Made by a program: the position numbers and the translations under genes. The notes beneath the pieces are model-generated. The model had not been told where the DNA came from and did no database searches. It saw nothing but the letters and a program-made list of their open reading frames with translations. Positions 1-9,877 of a stretch of DNA of 35,477 nt are shown here, piece by piece (position 1 is the first letter of the stretch; each line of letters opens with the position of its first letter). The DNA is from Sterolibacterium sp. (GTDB taxonomy: Bacteria > Pseudomonadota > Gammaproteobacteria > Burkholderiales > Rhodocyclaceae), in contig JAHFRE010000019.1 of assembly GCA_023258955.1 (NCBI GenBank), positions 1 to 35,477 on the forward strand, read 5' to 3'.

Positions 1-2373
<2,373 letters not shown>

Positions 2374-2916
2374 CGAGCCTTCCTTCAGCCGCACTATTCA
2401 AATTTGGCGAATTCAACTCCAATGCGCAGCCGCGCCGTGCCATTCGCATCTTGTTGTTCAAAAGGCCCGCCGAGACTGTTGCCGGCGAGGCCAATCATTT
2501 GGTCTATTTGCGCCGTTTGGGCAGGATCCTGGGTGGAGCCGGCGGGGCCGCGCCACCGACACGATGGCGTAGTTCGCTACACTCGAGGTGGACCAGGCCC
2601 CTAGGGTTTCTCGTGCCCTCCCATCTTATTCAAATCGCCAGCTTATCTCTGTTTGAACCATCTAAGCCGTTCTTCATACGACAATACAACAACCCAACGA
2701 ATTCATCAAGTATTATTCGTAATTCTATCAGTGGTATGCGGAAAGCCTCTTGACACGGGTTGACGATACCCATTGTTTGGAAGTGGTCGCCTGCGATGGG
2801 CCAACCTGGGCCAGCGTCGTCGGCACAAAGGTTCTGCCGTTTTCCGCCGTTAAGTTGCAGGAAGAATCGCCGAATCGCGATTACACCTTAGCGACAGGAC
2901 AGTAGCGGAGGCAGAA
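2374..2916. other. Intergenic stretch of about 540 bp without a recognised gene
   Basis: This stretch separates the NRPS start from a small ORF. It should hold the NRPS promoter on the minus strand, but no convincing -35/-10 pair was found. Bases about 2620-2740 are clearly AT-richer than their surroundings. A TTGACA at 2750-2755 points toward the small ORF, but its 17-bp partner TTGTTT is a poor -10. Short open frames here look random in composition and lack ribosome binding sites. Confidence 0.4.
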
Positions 2917-3102
2917 ATGGTTAGTGACCCATTGGTGGAGCAGGTAAGGCAACTGCGCGAAGAGGTATGGGCATTGCGGGCCGAAATGCAGATGGCGCTG
3001 CGCTCGCCCGTTGCACCCTTGCCGGTTCATCTGGATTCAACGTCAGCGGGCGGCCGGGTCGCTGCGTTCCAAACAAACAAGAGGCCGATCTACCGTCGCT
3101 AG
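2917..3102 (+). CDS. Small hypothetical protein, 61 aa, possible coiled coil
   Basis: No family was recognised. The ATG is preceded by GCGGAGG at a workable distance, the main reason for listing the ORF. Residues about 5-30 (VEQVRQLREEVWALRAEMQ) have the heptad-like hydrophobic spacing and charge pattern of a short coiled coil; the rest is low in structure and ends in basic residues. It stands alone between the NRPS and a LysR gene, with no partner gene on its strand nearby. It may equally be a chance ORF or the start of a decayed gene. Confidence 0.3.
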   Translation: MVSDPLVEQVRQLREEVWALRAEMQMALRSPVAPLPVHLDSTSAGGRVAAFQTNKRPIYRR

Positions 3103-3311
3103 CAACTCTTTGAAAAGACGATTGCTATCCGATCAGACGCTTTGCTAGGCGCGCGTGAAGGGCACAGCATCGGGCACCAAAGTGATCATGGCGACGTCAT
3201 CACGGTAAAGAAGTCCTGAAGGAGTTGCGGAGATTTCCGAAACTCACCGAAATGTCGCGCCAGGCTCGCCGACAAGGTCGTAGATCTCCGGTCAGGATGA
3301 CCTGCCCAAGC

Positions 3312-4331
3312 TTAGCGCGACAATTTTGGTGTTGCGGCTCTAGTCAATTTCTTGTTTGCTTCGCCCCTTGGTTTATGGGAAAGCGGACCTTGGGATGAAG
3401 GTCGTTCGCCCAGTAGGGCCGAGCCTGTGATTGGACTTTGTAGCTGACCTAGCCACCATTGCAATGCTCGTCCCTGACCTCCCTTGCCGCTCTTTCGCCA
3501 AGCATAACCGACCTGAATCTGCCGTTCCGTCGGCTCGACACGCTTCGTGACCAGGCGTCCGGCATCGATGTAAGGCTGCGCCAGGCAGGTCGGCAGAAAG
3601 CCGGCGCCCAGCCCTCTTATCTGCGCATCCAGTTTGGCCGGCATTCCCATCACCGTGAATACATCCTGCCCCGCCAAGAGCCCGACGGTGAGACCGCTGC
3701 CGCGCTGAACGGAATCGGCAATTGCCACCGCCCGGTGCTGGCGGATGACATCGTCGCCCAGCGGTTCCAAGGCGTGGGCCAGGGGATGGTGGGGCGCGAC
3801 AGCGAAAACGAAGCGTACGGTACCCAGCGCTTCCCTGTGCAGCCCGGCGACCGCGCTGGCATCCATCACCACGCCCAAGGCCAGATCGGCCTGCCCCGAC
3901 GCCAGCGACTCCAAGGTCCCGGATAGGGTTTCGTCGCGCAGCCGCAGTCTGGTTGGCGGGGTCATGGCGAAGAAGGCCGCGCACAGATCCATCACTGTGG
4001 CGCGGTTGATGATGCTATCCACCGAAATCGTCAGTTGTGGTTCCCAGCCAGTGGCCACGCGTTTGACGCGGTTGGCGATGGCATCGATGTCGGCCAGCAG
4101 GCGGCCGCCCTCGCTCAGCAGTTCCGTGCCGGCCTCGGTCAGGCGCGCCTGGCGCGAGCTGCGATCGAAGAGCAGAACGTCGAGCGCATCCTCCATCTGC
4201 CGCACCCGGTAGGTAAGCGCGCTGGGCACCATATTGCTGGCGCGAGCCGCGGCGGCGAAGCTGCCGGCCTCGGCAATGGTCTGCAGCATGGCCAGGGCAT
4301 CGGGGGTGAGGACGTCTCGAGCTGTCGCCAT
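3312..4331 (-). CDS. LysR-family transcriptional regulator, divergent from pirin
   Basis: The 339-aa protein has an N-terminal winged helix-turn-helix of LysR type (about residues 8-66: ALAMLQTIAEAGSFAAAARA, then PSALTYRVRQMEDALDVLLFDR) and a LysR substrate-binding domain covering most of the rest. It probably controls the divergent pirin gene; LysR-pirin divergent pairs are common in Proteobacteria. ATG at 4331 is chosen because GAGGTG lies just upstream; an in-frame TTG at 4349 has no ribosome site and falls inside a LysR-box dyad. The C-terminal 40 residues or so are Ser/Lys/Arg-rich and extend past the usual domain end. The effector is unknown; pirin biology suggests a redox or phenolic signal, which is inference. 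Confidence 0.93.
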   Translation of the reverse strand: MATARDVLTPDALAMLQTIAEAGSFAAAARASNMVPSALTYRVRQMEDALDVLLFDRSSRQARLTEAGTELLSEGGRLLADIDAIANRVKRVATGWEPQLTISVDSIINRATVMDLCAAFFAMTPPTRLRLRDETLSGTLESLASGQADLALGVVMDASAVAGLHREALGTVRFVFAVAPHHPLAHALEPLGDDVIRQHRAVAIADSVQRGSGLTVGLLAGQDVFTVMGMPAKLDAQIRGLGAGFLPTCLAQPYIDAGRLVTKRVEPTERQIQVGYAWRKSGKGGQGRALQWWLGQLQSPITGSALLGERPSSQGPLSHKPRGEANKKLTRAATPKLSR

Positions 4332-4343
4332 GGGCACCTCAGC

Positions 4344-4360
4344 ATTCAAAAAAACTGAAT
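4344..4360. promoter_or_regulatory. LysR-type operator (T-N11-A dyad) in the lysR/pirin promoter region
   Basis: The arms ATTCA and TGAAT form a perfect inverted repeat with a 7-bp A-rich spacer, and the inner bases fit T-N11-A, the LysR recognition pattern. It lies 12 bp upstream of the lysR ATG and about 75 bp upstream of the pirin ATG. This is a natural place for autoregulation of lysR and activation of pirin. Binding is inferred from geometry only. Confidence 0.55.
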
Positions 4361-4435
4361 GATGCCATCAAATCGCCGCGCCCATCAGCGCCCTCGCCGC
4401 AGCCACAATGGCTCCCGTCAGCAAGGAGGTGCGCC

Positions 4436-5149
4436 ATGATCAAGCTACGCAAGTCCCAGGACCGCGGTTACGCGGACCACGGTTGGCTCAAGAGCTACCA
4501 CTCGTTTTCCTTCGCCGGCTATTACGATCCGGCGCACATGGGCTGGGGCAATCTGCGCGTGATCAACGAAGACCGTATCGCGCCCGACATGGGCTTCGGC
4601 GAGCACGGGCACCTCGACATGGAAATCATCAGCTACGTCCTGTCTGGCGAACTCGCGCATCGGGACAGCATGGGTAATGTGCAGTCTATTCCGCCGGGCG
4701 ACGTGCAGCGGATGAGCGCCGGCACGGGGGTGCGGCACAGCGAATTCAACCACGCCAAAGACCAGACGACGCATTTTCTGCAGATCTGGCTCGAGCCCAA
4801 CGTCATCGGCGTGGCCCCGAGCTATGAACAGAAGACGGTACCGGCCGCACAGAAGCGTGGAACGCTACGCCTGGTGGCATCGCCCGACGGTGCCCTGGAC
4901 TCGCTGCGCATCCATGCCGATGCGCGGCTTTACGCCGGCATGTTCGACGCCGGAGAGGCTGCGCAATTGGCGCTAGCCCCTGGCCGCAAAGGCTATGTCC
5001 ATCTGGTCAGCGGCGCCCTCGCGGTCAACGGTCAGCGCATCGATGCCGGTGACGCTGTGCTGCTCGACAAGGAAGACCTGATCAGCCTCGACAACGGCCA
5101 GGATGCCGAGGTGCTGGTGTTCGACCTGGCGCCCTCGGACGCTGGCTAG
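4436..5149 (+). CDS. Pirin family protein (YhhW-like bicupin, possible quercetinase)
   Basis: The 237-aa length and sequence match bacterial pirins of the E. coli YhhW type. The cupin metal ligands are present at the YhhW positions: His57, His59 (EHGHLDME), His101 and Glu103 (VRHSEFN). YhhW has quercetin 2,3-dioxygenase activity in vitro; the physiological role of pirins is unsettled. The protein is cytoplasmic, with no signal peptide. A strong ribosome site (AAGGAGGTG) precedes the ATG. The gene diverges from a LysR gene across a LysR-type dyad, and a CDGSH iron-sulfur gene follows 113 bp downstream on the same strand, perhaps co-transcribed. Confidence 0.93.
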   Translation: MIKLRKSQDRGYADHGWLKSYHSFSFAGYYDPAHMGWGNLRVINEDRIAPDMGFGEHGHLDMEIISYVLSGELAHRDSMGNVQSIPPGDVQRMSAGTGVRHSEFNHAKDQTTHFLQIWLEPNVIGVAPSYEQKTVPAAQKRGTLRLVASPDGALDSLRIHADARLYAGMFDAGEAAQLALAPGRKGYVHLVSGALAVNGQRIDAGDAVLLDKEDLISLDNGQDAEVLVFDLAPSDAG

Positions 5150-5262
5150 TGGAGCCTGAATGCCCGACGCGACACCGACGCAATGGATTATCGCCTGAGC
5201 GCCACATGGCAATCCAAAATGTCTTCTTCGTTGTATCCAACATCTGACAAGGGAGTAGCAAC

Positions 5263-5502
5263 ATGTCCAAACCTGAAATCGCCCAGAAATCGCCCTACGC
5301 CGTTGAAGTCATTGCCGGAAAGAGCTACTGGTGGTGTGCCTGCGGCAAGAGCAAGAGCCAGCCCTTTTGCGACGGCTCCCACAAGGGAAGCGAATTCACG
5401 CCTATGGAGCACAAGGCGATTGAGTCCGGCACGGTCTATTTCTGCGGCTGCAAGAACAGCAAGAACGGCGTGTTATGTGATGGCACCCACCAGAGTCTGT
5501 AA
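5263..5502 (+). CDS. CDGSH-type iron-sulfur protein with two cluster motifs
   Basis: This is a 79-aa soluble protein with two CDGSH-type [2Fe-2S] binding motifs of pattern CxCx(n)CDG(S/T)H. The first runs from CACGKSKSQPF into CDGSH, the second from CGCKNSKNG into CDGTH, so one chain carries both clusters, as in the tandem-motif (Miner2-like) class. Each cluster would have the 3-Cys/1-His ligation typical of mitoNEET relatives, which serve in electron or cluster transfer. The ATG has GGGAG about 8 bp upstream. It follows the pirin gene with a 113-bp gap and may share its regulation. The exact partner cannot be told from sequence. Confidence 0.92.
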   Translation: MSKPEIAQKSPYAVEVIAGKSYWWCACGKSKSQPFCDGSHKGSEFTPMEHKAIESGTVYFCGCKNSKNGVLCDGTHQSL

Positions 5503-5607
5503 CCGAAGTCGGCGCCATCGTCAGAGCGTATTCACGGCTCCCGGTGGACAGGGCCGCTGGGCCATGCTTGCCTGTTGGACCGCGGGCCTTCTCTGTCGCC
5601 AAGCCAA

Positions 5608-6543
5608 TCACTTCGATGATTCGCGCGAGGCCTCGCCACGGCGAAAATGACCAATTACCTGGTCTCGCAACCACCGATTGGCGGGTTCGCGGTGGTATTT
5701 TGCATGCCAGAAAAGGCTGATTTCGATCGCCGGCAAATCGATAGGATGGGACACGTAGGTCAGCTCGAAATGCTTGACGCTGCGGATGGCGAATGCCTCG
5801 GGAACGGTGGCTACTAGGTCAGACGATTCGAGGATGTCTGCAAGCGCGACAAAGTGGGGTACGCGCAGCCGAATGCGTCGCTTGATGCCGGCACGTTCGA
5901 TCAGCTCGTCTGCGCGACCGTGACCGGTGCCGGCAGAAATGACCAGCGCGTGATCCGCTGACGAGAACGCGTCGAGAGAGGGAGCTTGGCAGTCCATCGT
6001 GTGTCCCTTGCGGAACAGGCATACGTAGCGCTGAGAAAATAGCTTGCGGCGATGAAAGTCTGTGGTCAGGTCGGGAAGATGCCCGATCGCCAAATCCACT
6101 TTGCCCGATTCCATTTCGAATCTTAGATTCACCGCTGTGTTGCGAATGGTGCTGATGCTCACGCCGGGCGCAGCCAATTCCAGACTTTTCATCAGGCGTG
6201 GCAGAAAGTGGAATTCGCCGATATCCGTCATGGCCACGGTGAACTGGCGCGTGCTGGTGGTCGTGTCGAATACCAGCTGACTGGCCAGGGCCTCCCGGAT
6301 TGCGGTCAAGGCATTTGCGATGGGTACTGCCAGTTGATCTGCAAGCGGCGTTGGCTGCATGCCGCGCGCCGTACGTAGAAACAGCTCGTCATCGAGGAGA
6401 CGCCGCAAACGGCTAAGCGCGTTGCTGATGGTCGGCTGAGACAGACCGAGATTATCGGCCGCCACAGACACCTTGCGATCTTGATAGATCTGCGCGAATA
6501 CGGTCAGTAGGTTGAGGTCGATGTCATGGATATCCGTATTCAC
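5608..6543 (-). CDS. LysR-family regulator of NahR/NodD type, likely regulator of the aromatic-CoA locus
   Basis: The protein has a LysR winged helix-turn-helix (DLNLLTVFAQIYQDRKVSVA, then LGLSQPTISNALSRLRRL) and a substrate-binding domain. The DLNLL opening and TISNALSRLRRLLDDELF stretch resemble the NahR/NodD/LinR subgroup, which often responds to aromatic compounds. No ATG or clear ribosome site fits the N-terminus. GTG at 6543 gives the usual short lead before DLNLL (311 aa), while TTG at 6573 would add ten residues. It lies downstream of the ligase and FAD monooxygenase genes on the same strand, with a 130-bp AT-rich gap that holds its own dyad. The most likely targets are that gap and the ligase/dehydrogenase divergent promoter. 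Confidence 0.9.
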   Translation of the reverse strand: MNTDIHDIDLNLLTVFAQIYQDRKVSVAADNLGLSQPTISNALSRLRRLLDDELFLRTARGMQPTPLADQLAVPIANALTAIREALASQLVFDTTTSTRQFTVAMTDIGEFHFLPRLMKSLELAAPGVSISTIRNTAVNLRFEMESGKVDLAIGHLPDLTTDFHRRKLFSQRYVCLFRKGHTMDCQAPSLDAFSSADHALVISAGTGHGRADELIERAGIKRRIRLRVPHFVALADILESSDLVATVPEAFAIRSVKHFELTYVSHPIDLPAIEISLFWHAKYHREPANRWLRDQVIGHFRRGEASRESSK

Positions 6544-6622
6544 GTCGGTGGCTGCCGCAATCGAGATGCGCAAGCTGCAACAGATTTCGATGGCGCTTCC
6601 ACGATTTGGCCCCGTGACAATC

Positions 6623-6659
6623 TAATTAACTGTAATTAATATACTATTCCTTTTGTCAA
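6623..6659 (-). promoter_or_regulatory. Putative lysR promoter with LysR-box dyad
   Basis: TTGACA on the minus strand (6659-6654) is a perfect -35 hexamer. About 17 bp further is ATTACA (6636-6631), a modest -10. Overlapping it, TAATTA (6623-6628) and TAATTA (6633-6638) form a perfect dyad with a 4-bp centre that also contains T-N11-A. The region is far more AT-rich than its surroundings. A dyad over the -10 would fit autorepression of the downstream LysR gene. This is inference. Confidence 0.45.
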
Positions 6660-6704
6660 TATACAACGTGATCAAGGGTTCTTAATACAGGCCAGCCAAC
6701 CGAT

Positions 6705-7853
6705 TCAGGCGCCCGAAGCAACTTCAGGATGAAGCGCTGCATAGGCATCGGCCAATAGCGGATCGCGCCGCTTGACCTCGGCATGGCTCACGCGACCGGT
6801 CCGGGTCATATAGCTGTACGCGAGCTCGACAGGACTTAGCGTCTTCACCAAGCCATCCATGTGTTCGTACCAGCGCAGGCTCGCGTTGGCGGCGTCCCAA
6901 ATCTTGCTCATGGGCGGCAGGCGCAGCTCCTGGAATCTCGCCAGGGCCACTTTGATGTCACTGCCCTTCTCCTGGAACGCCTTGAACAAGGCCACCGAGT
7001 CCTCCATGGCCAGTCGGGTACCCGAGCCGATGGAGAAGTGGGCGGTCCGCAAGGCGTCTCCCAAGAGCACCACGTTGGCGAAGCTCCAATTCTGATTCCA
7101 GATCGCCGGAAAGTTGCGCCAATAGGAGTTATTCGAGACGATCGGATGCCCGTCGAGTTCCTTGGCAAAGACCGTCTCGCAGTGGGCAATCGTGTCTTCG
7201 ACGTTCATGGATTCGAACCCGGCCTTCTTCCAGGTGGTCTCTTCCACCTCGACCAAGAAGGTACTCATGGTGGGACTGTAGCGGTAGTGGTGCGCACAGA
7301 ATACGCCAAGGTCTGTTTCGCGGAAGGTCAAGCTGAGGCTGTCGAACACCTTGCTGGTGCCGTACCAGATGAACTTGTTGCGCCGCCATTCGCAGCTGCT
7401 GCCGAACTTCGCCTCGTTCTCGGCACGAATCCATGAGAAGGCGCCGTTCGCGCCGACGACCAGATCGGCATCCTTGACCTGCTCCAGGGAGGCGACTTCC
7501 GTCTCGAATTCGATCCTGATCCCCAACTTTTCGACGTAGGCGTACATAAGCTCGAGCATCTGCAACCGACCCAGGGCGGCAAAGCCGTTTCCCGCGATCG
7601 GAATCTGGGTATCGTTGTGGGCGAGGGTCAAATTCGGCCAGGTCTCCATATGCGGCGTCAGATAGCGATGGAGGTCATCATCGTCGGCGCGAAGAAAATC
7701 CAGCGCCCGGTCGGAAAAGACGACGCCGAAACCCCAGGTCGCATCGCGCTGATTGCGCTCGTAGATGACGATGTCGTGGCTTGGCGTATCGCGCTTCATC
7801 AGGGCTGCAAAATACAGCCCGGCCGGACCGCCGCCGATAATGCGAATCTTCAT
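6705..7853 (-). CDS. FAD-dependent aromatic-CoA monooxygenase (salicylyl-CoA 5-hydroxylase-like)
   Basis: This is a 382-aa group A flavoprotein monooxygenase. It has the N-terminal FAD fold IGGGPAGLYFAALM and the ribityl-binding motif LLGDALRTAHFSIGSG. The stretch GFGVVFSDRALDFL is typical of enzymes acting on aromatic CoA thioesters, namely SdgC salicylyl-CoA 5-hydroxylase and the monooxygenase half of 2-aminobenzoyl-CoA monooxygenase/reductase; the C-terminal reductase half of the latter is absent. The usual DG motif (GADG) reads GANG, with Asn136 replacing Asp. AGGAG stands 8 bp before the ATG. The ligase gene ends 27 bp upstream, so the two are almost certainly co-transcribed and act in sequence: the acid is activated to its CoA ester, then hydroxylated. 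Substrate (salicylate, anthranilate or a relative) is inferred. Confidence 0.88.
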   Translation of the reverse strand: MKIRIIGGGPAGLYFAALMKRDTPSHDIVIYERNQRDATWGFGVVFSDRALDFLRADDDDLHRYLTPHMETWPNLTLAHNDTQIPIAGNGFAALGRLQMLELMYAYVEKLGIRIEFETEVASLEQVKDADLVVGANGAFSWIRAENEAKFGSSCEWRRNKFIWYGTSKVFDSLSLTFRETDLGVFCAHHYRYSPTMSTFLVEVEETTWKKAGFESMNVEDTIAHCETVFAKELDGHPIVSNNSYWRNFPAIWNQNWSFANVVLLGDALRTAHFSIGSGTRLAMEDSVALFKAFQEKGSDIKVALARFQELRLPPMSKIWDAANASLRWYEHMDGLVKTLSPVELAYSYMTRTGRVSHAEVKRRDPLLADAYAALHPEVASGA

Positions 7854-7880
7854 CTGGAGATCTCCTGACGGTGCTGGGTG

Positions 7881-9536
7881 TCAATCTACAGCGCTCTGCT
7901 CCCTGGCCATCTTTTCCACGATCATCTCCCGCAACTGTCGCTTCAGAATCTTGCCCACATTGCTCGCCGGAAACTCGTCAACGATTTCGAGCCGCTCCGG
8001 CAACTTGAAGCTGGCGATGTTCTGCTGTTTGAGAAAGTCGATCAACTCGTCGAAGCCGAGTGTCTGTCCAGTTCTTGGAACGACAAAGGCGCAGGCCTTC
8101 TCTCCGAACACGGGGTCAGGCATGGCGACCAAGGATACCTGATGGACCTTGGGATGCTTGAAGATCAAGTTCTCAATCTCCTCGCAGCTGATCTTTTCGC
8201 CACCCCTGTTGATCAAGTCCTTTTTCCGACCCTCGGTGAAGATATAGCGCCCTCGCTTACGAACGATGTCACCCATGCGATAGAAGCCATCCGCGGTGAA
8301 GGCCTCGCTGTTCTTTTCGTCAGCGTTGTAATAGCCCTGAATCGTGTACGGCCCGCGCGTCAGAAGTTCGCCTGTTTCTCCGTCGGGTACCTCGTTGCCG
8401 TCGTCGTCGACCACCTTGATTTCGTCATCGACGCACACCGGCGTGCCGGAACTTTCGAGCAACAGATCGTCGGGATCGTCGAGCCGGGTCATATTGATCA
8501 GTCCCTCGGCCGTACCGTAGATCTCCTGCGGTATGCAGCCAAACTGGGCGCGGATGCGCTGGCGCAGTTCCGGGACCAGCCTGGCCCCCCCGTTCTGGAT
8601 CACCTTCAGGGAGGACAGGTCGCAGGTCGCAGGTACCGGCGAGTTGAGCCAGTTGGTGATCAACGGCACCGCTGCCGGGATGACCGTGACCCTGTTCTGT
8701 TCGACCAGCGGAAACACGACCTCGGCATCCATCGAAGGAGCGATCAGGACTGTCCCGCCATAGTAGAAGACGCCCAGCATTCCGGGCGATGCCAGGTTGT
8801 AGTTGTGGCCCAGCGGCAGCAGTGCCATGAGCACCGTGTCGGCATCGAAGCGGGCGCACTGTCCGCACAGCCTTGCGTTCAAAACGTAGTCATTGTGCGT
8901 GCGCGGAATCAATTTCGATACGGAGGTGGTACCGCCAGAAAGCAACATGGTCGCGACGTCCGCGGGATCCGGACGGATACCAGCCAAGGCGGTGTCCAAT
9001 TCGAGCGTCGACACCGCCGTGTCGAGTAGCGGGCGAAGCGGGAGTTGGCCCGGCTGGGGCCGGCCCAACACAAAGACGCTTCTCAATCCGGGACATTCGC
9101 GACGCACGGCCTCGGCCATAGGTCGGTAGTCGAAGCGATAGGCAGTGTCGGGAATCACGTAGGCCACGGCACCGGACGACTGCACAAAGTGGCGGATCTC
9201 GGTCTGCCGATGGCTGCGCAGCGCCATCACCGGGATCGCACCGATGCGAGTCAGGGCGAGATAGGTGAACACGAACTCGAGCGAGTTGGGCAATTGCATC
9301 ACTACCCGGTCGTTGTTGCCGATGCCCGCTCGCAGCAGGCCAAAGGCGGTGCGCTCGACACGCTGGCGCAATTGCGCATAGGAAATCCGTCGCTCGGCTT
9401 CGATCAGCGCCACCTTGTCAGGCATGCGCTCGGCGACGGCGTAGACCATATCGGCGATCGTTCTATCTTCCCAATAGCCCGCTGCCGTGTAGCGCTTGGC
9501 AAGGTCCGACTTCCAGGGGATGAATCCTGACAGCAT
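7881..9536 (-). CDS. Salicylate/2,3-dihydroxybenzoate-AMP (CoA) ligase, EntE/DhbE/SdgA family
   Basis: The 551-aa ANL-superfamily enzyme is close in pattern to EntE. The phosphate loop reads LSGGTTSVSKLIPRTHNDY, and the EntE substrate motif HNY (LGHNYNLASPG) is kept; its Asn contacts the 2-hydroxyl of salicylate or dihydroxybenzoate in EntE. The A8-type hinge (GRKKDLINRGGEKIS) and catalytic lysine (NVGKILKRQL) are intact. The expected reaction is ATP-dependent activation of a 2-hydroxybenzoate, here most likely on to the CoA ester, since no aryl carrier protein is nearby and a CoA-ester-type monooxygenase follows. AGGAGG sits 8 bp before the ATG at 9536; longer in-frame starts lack this. In a siderophore setting the same family loads aryl carrier proteins, so that alternative stays open given the NRPS 5 kb away. 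Confidence 0.9.
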   Translation of the reverse strand: MLSGFIPWKSDLAKRYTAAGYWEDRTIADMVYAVAERMPDKVALIEAERRISYAQLRQRVERTAFGLLRAGIGNNDRVVMQLPNSLEFVFTYLALTRIGAIPVMALRSHRQTEIRHFVQSSGAVAYVIPDTAYRFDYRPMAEAVRRECPGLRSVFVLGRPQPGQLPLRPLLDTAVSTLELDTALAGIRPDPADVATMLLSGGTTSVSKLIPRTHNDYVLNARLCGQCARFDADTVLMALLPLGHNYNLASPGMLGVFYYGGTVLIAPSMDAEVVFPLVEQNRVTVIPAAVPLITNWLNSPVPATCDLSSLKVIQNGGARLVPELRQRIRAQFGCIPQEIYGTAEGLINMTRLDDPDDLLLESSGTPVCVDDEIKVVDDDGNEVPDGETGELLTRGPYTIQGYYNADEKNSEAFTADGFYRMGDIVRKRGRYIFTEGRKKDLINRGGEKISCEEIENLIFKHPKVHQVSLVAMPDPVFGEKACAFVVPRTGQTLGFDELIDFLKQQNIASFKLPERLEIVDEFPASNVGKILKRQLREMIVEKMAREQSAVD

Positions 9537-9625
9537 GCTTGTTCCCTCCTGTTGGCAACGCAATCCGCTTCTATGTGTGGGCACTCTAGATTGAAAACGG
9601 CACAGGCACCAGAAAGCTCGGCAAT

Positions 9626-9654
9626 GTGCACTATTGGTCAGGTGAATAGTGCAC
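9626..9654. promoter_or_regulatory. Perfect 10-bp inverted repeat, LysR-type operator between ligase and 3-hydroxyacyl-CoA dehydrogenase genes
   Basis: The arms GTGCACTATT and AATAGTGCAC match perfectly across a 9-bp spacer, and the inner T...A pair fits T-N11-A. It is the only strong dyad in the roughly 340-bp divergent promoter region (9537-9877). It lies about 90 bp from the ligase start and 225 bp from the dehydrogenase start. One regulator bound here could control both directions; the nearby NahR-like LysR is the obvious candidate. No other gene or RNA was seen in this intergenic region. Confidence 0.6.
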
Positions 9655-9877
9655 CCGAGGTGCTTATTCGCATTCTCGATAACGCATATTTCCGAATCAT
9701 TCTGGCTCAGTCGAGAGATCTGACCTATAGTCGCTCCCGGTTTCGTTGGCTGCTTGGCCTTGCGTCGGCGCCCTTGATCTTCTCTCAAGACAATATGCCA
9801 ATCGGGACCCGGGTTATTGATGGAGCCCGGCAGAGCGACAGTCGTTCATGATGAAATTTTATTGGAGGGGATTGGGT

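Noticed and set aside
2750-2778. TTGACA with a downstream TTGTTT as promoter of the 61-aa ORF
   Set aside because: The -10 matches poorly and the ORF itself is doubtful.
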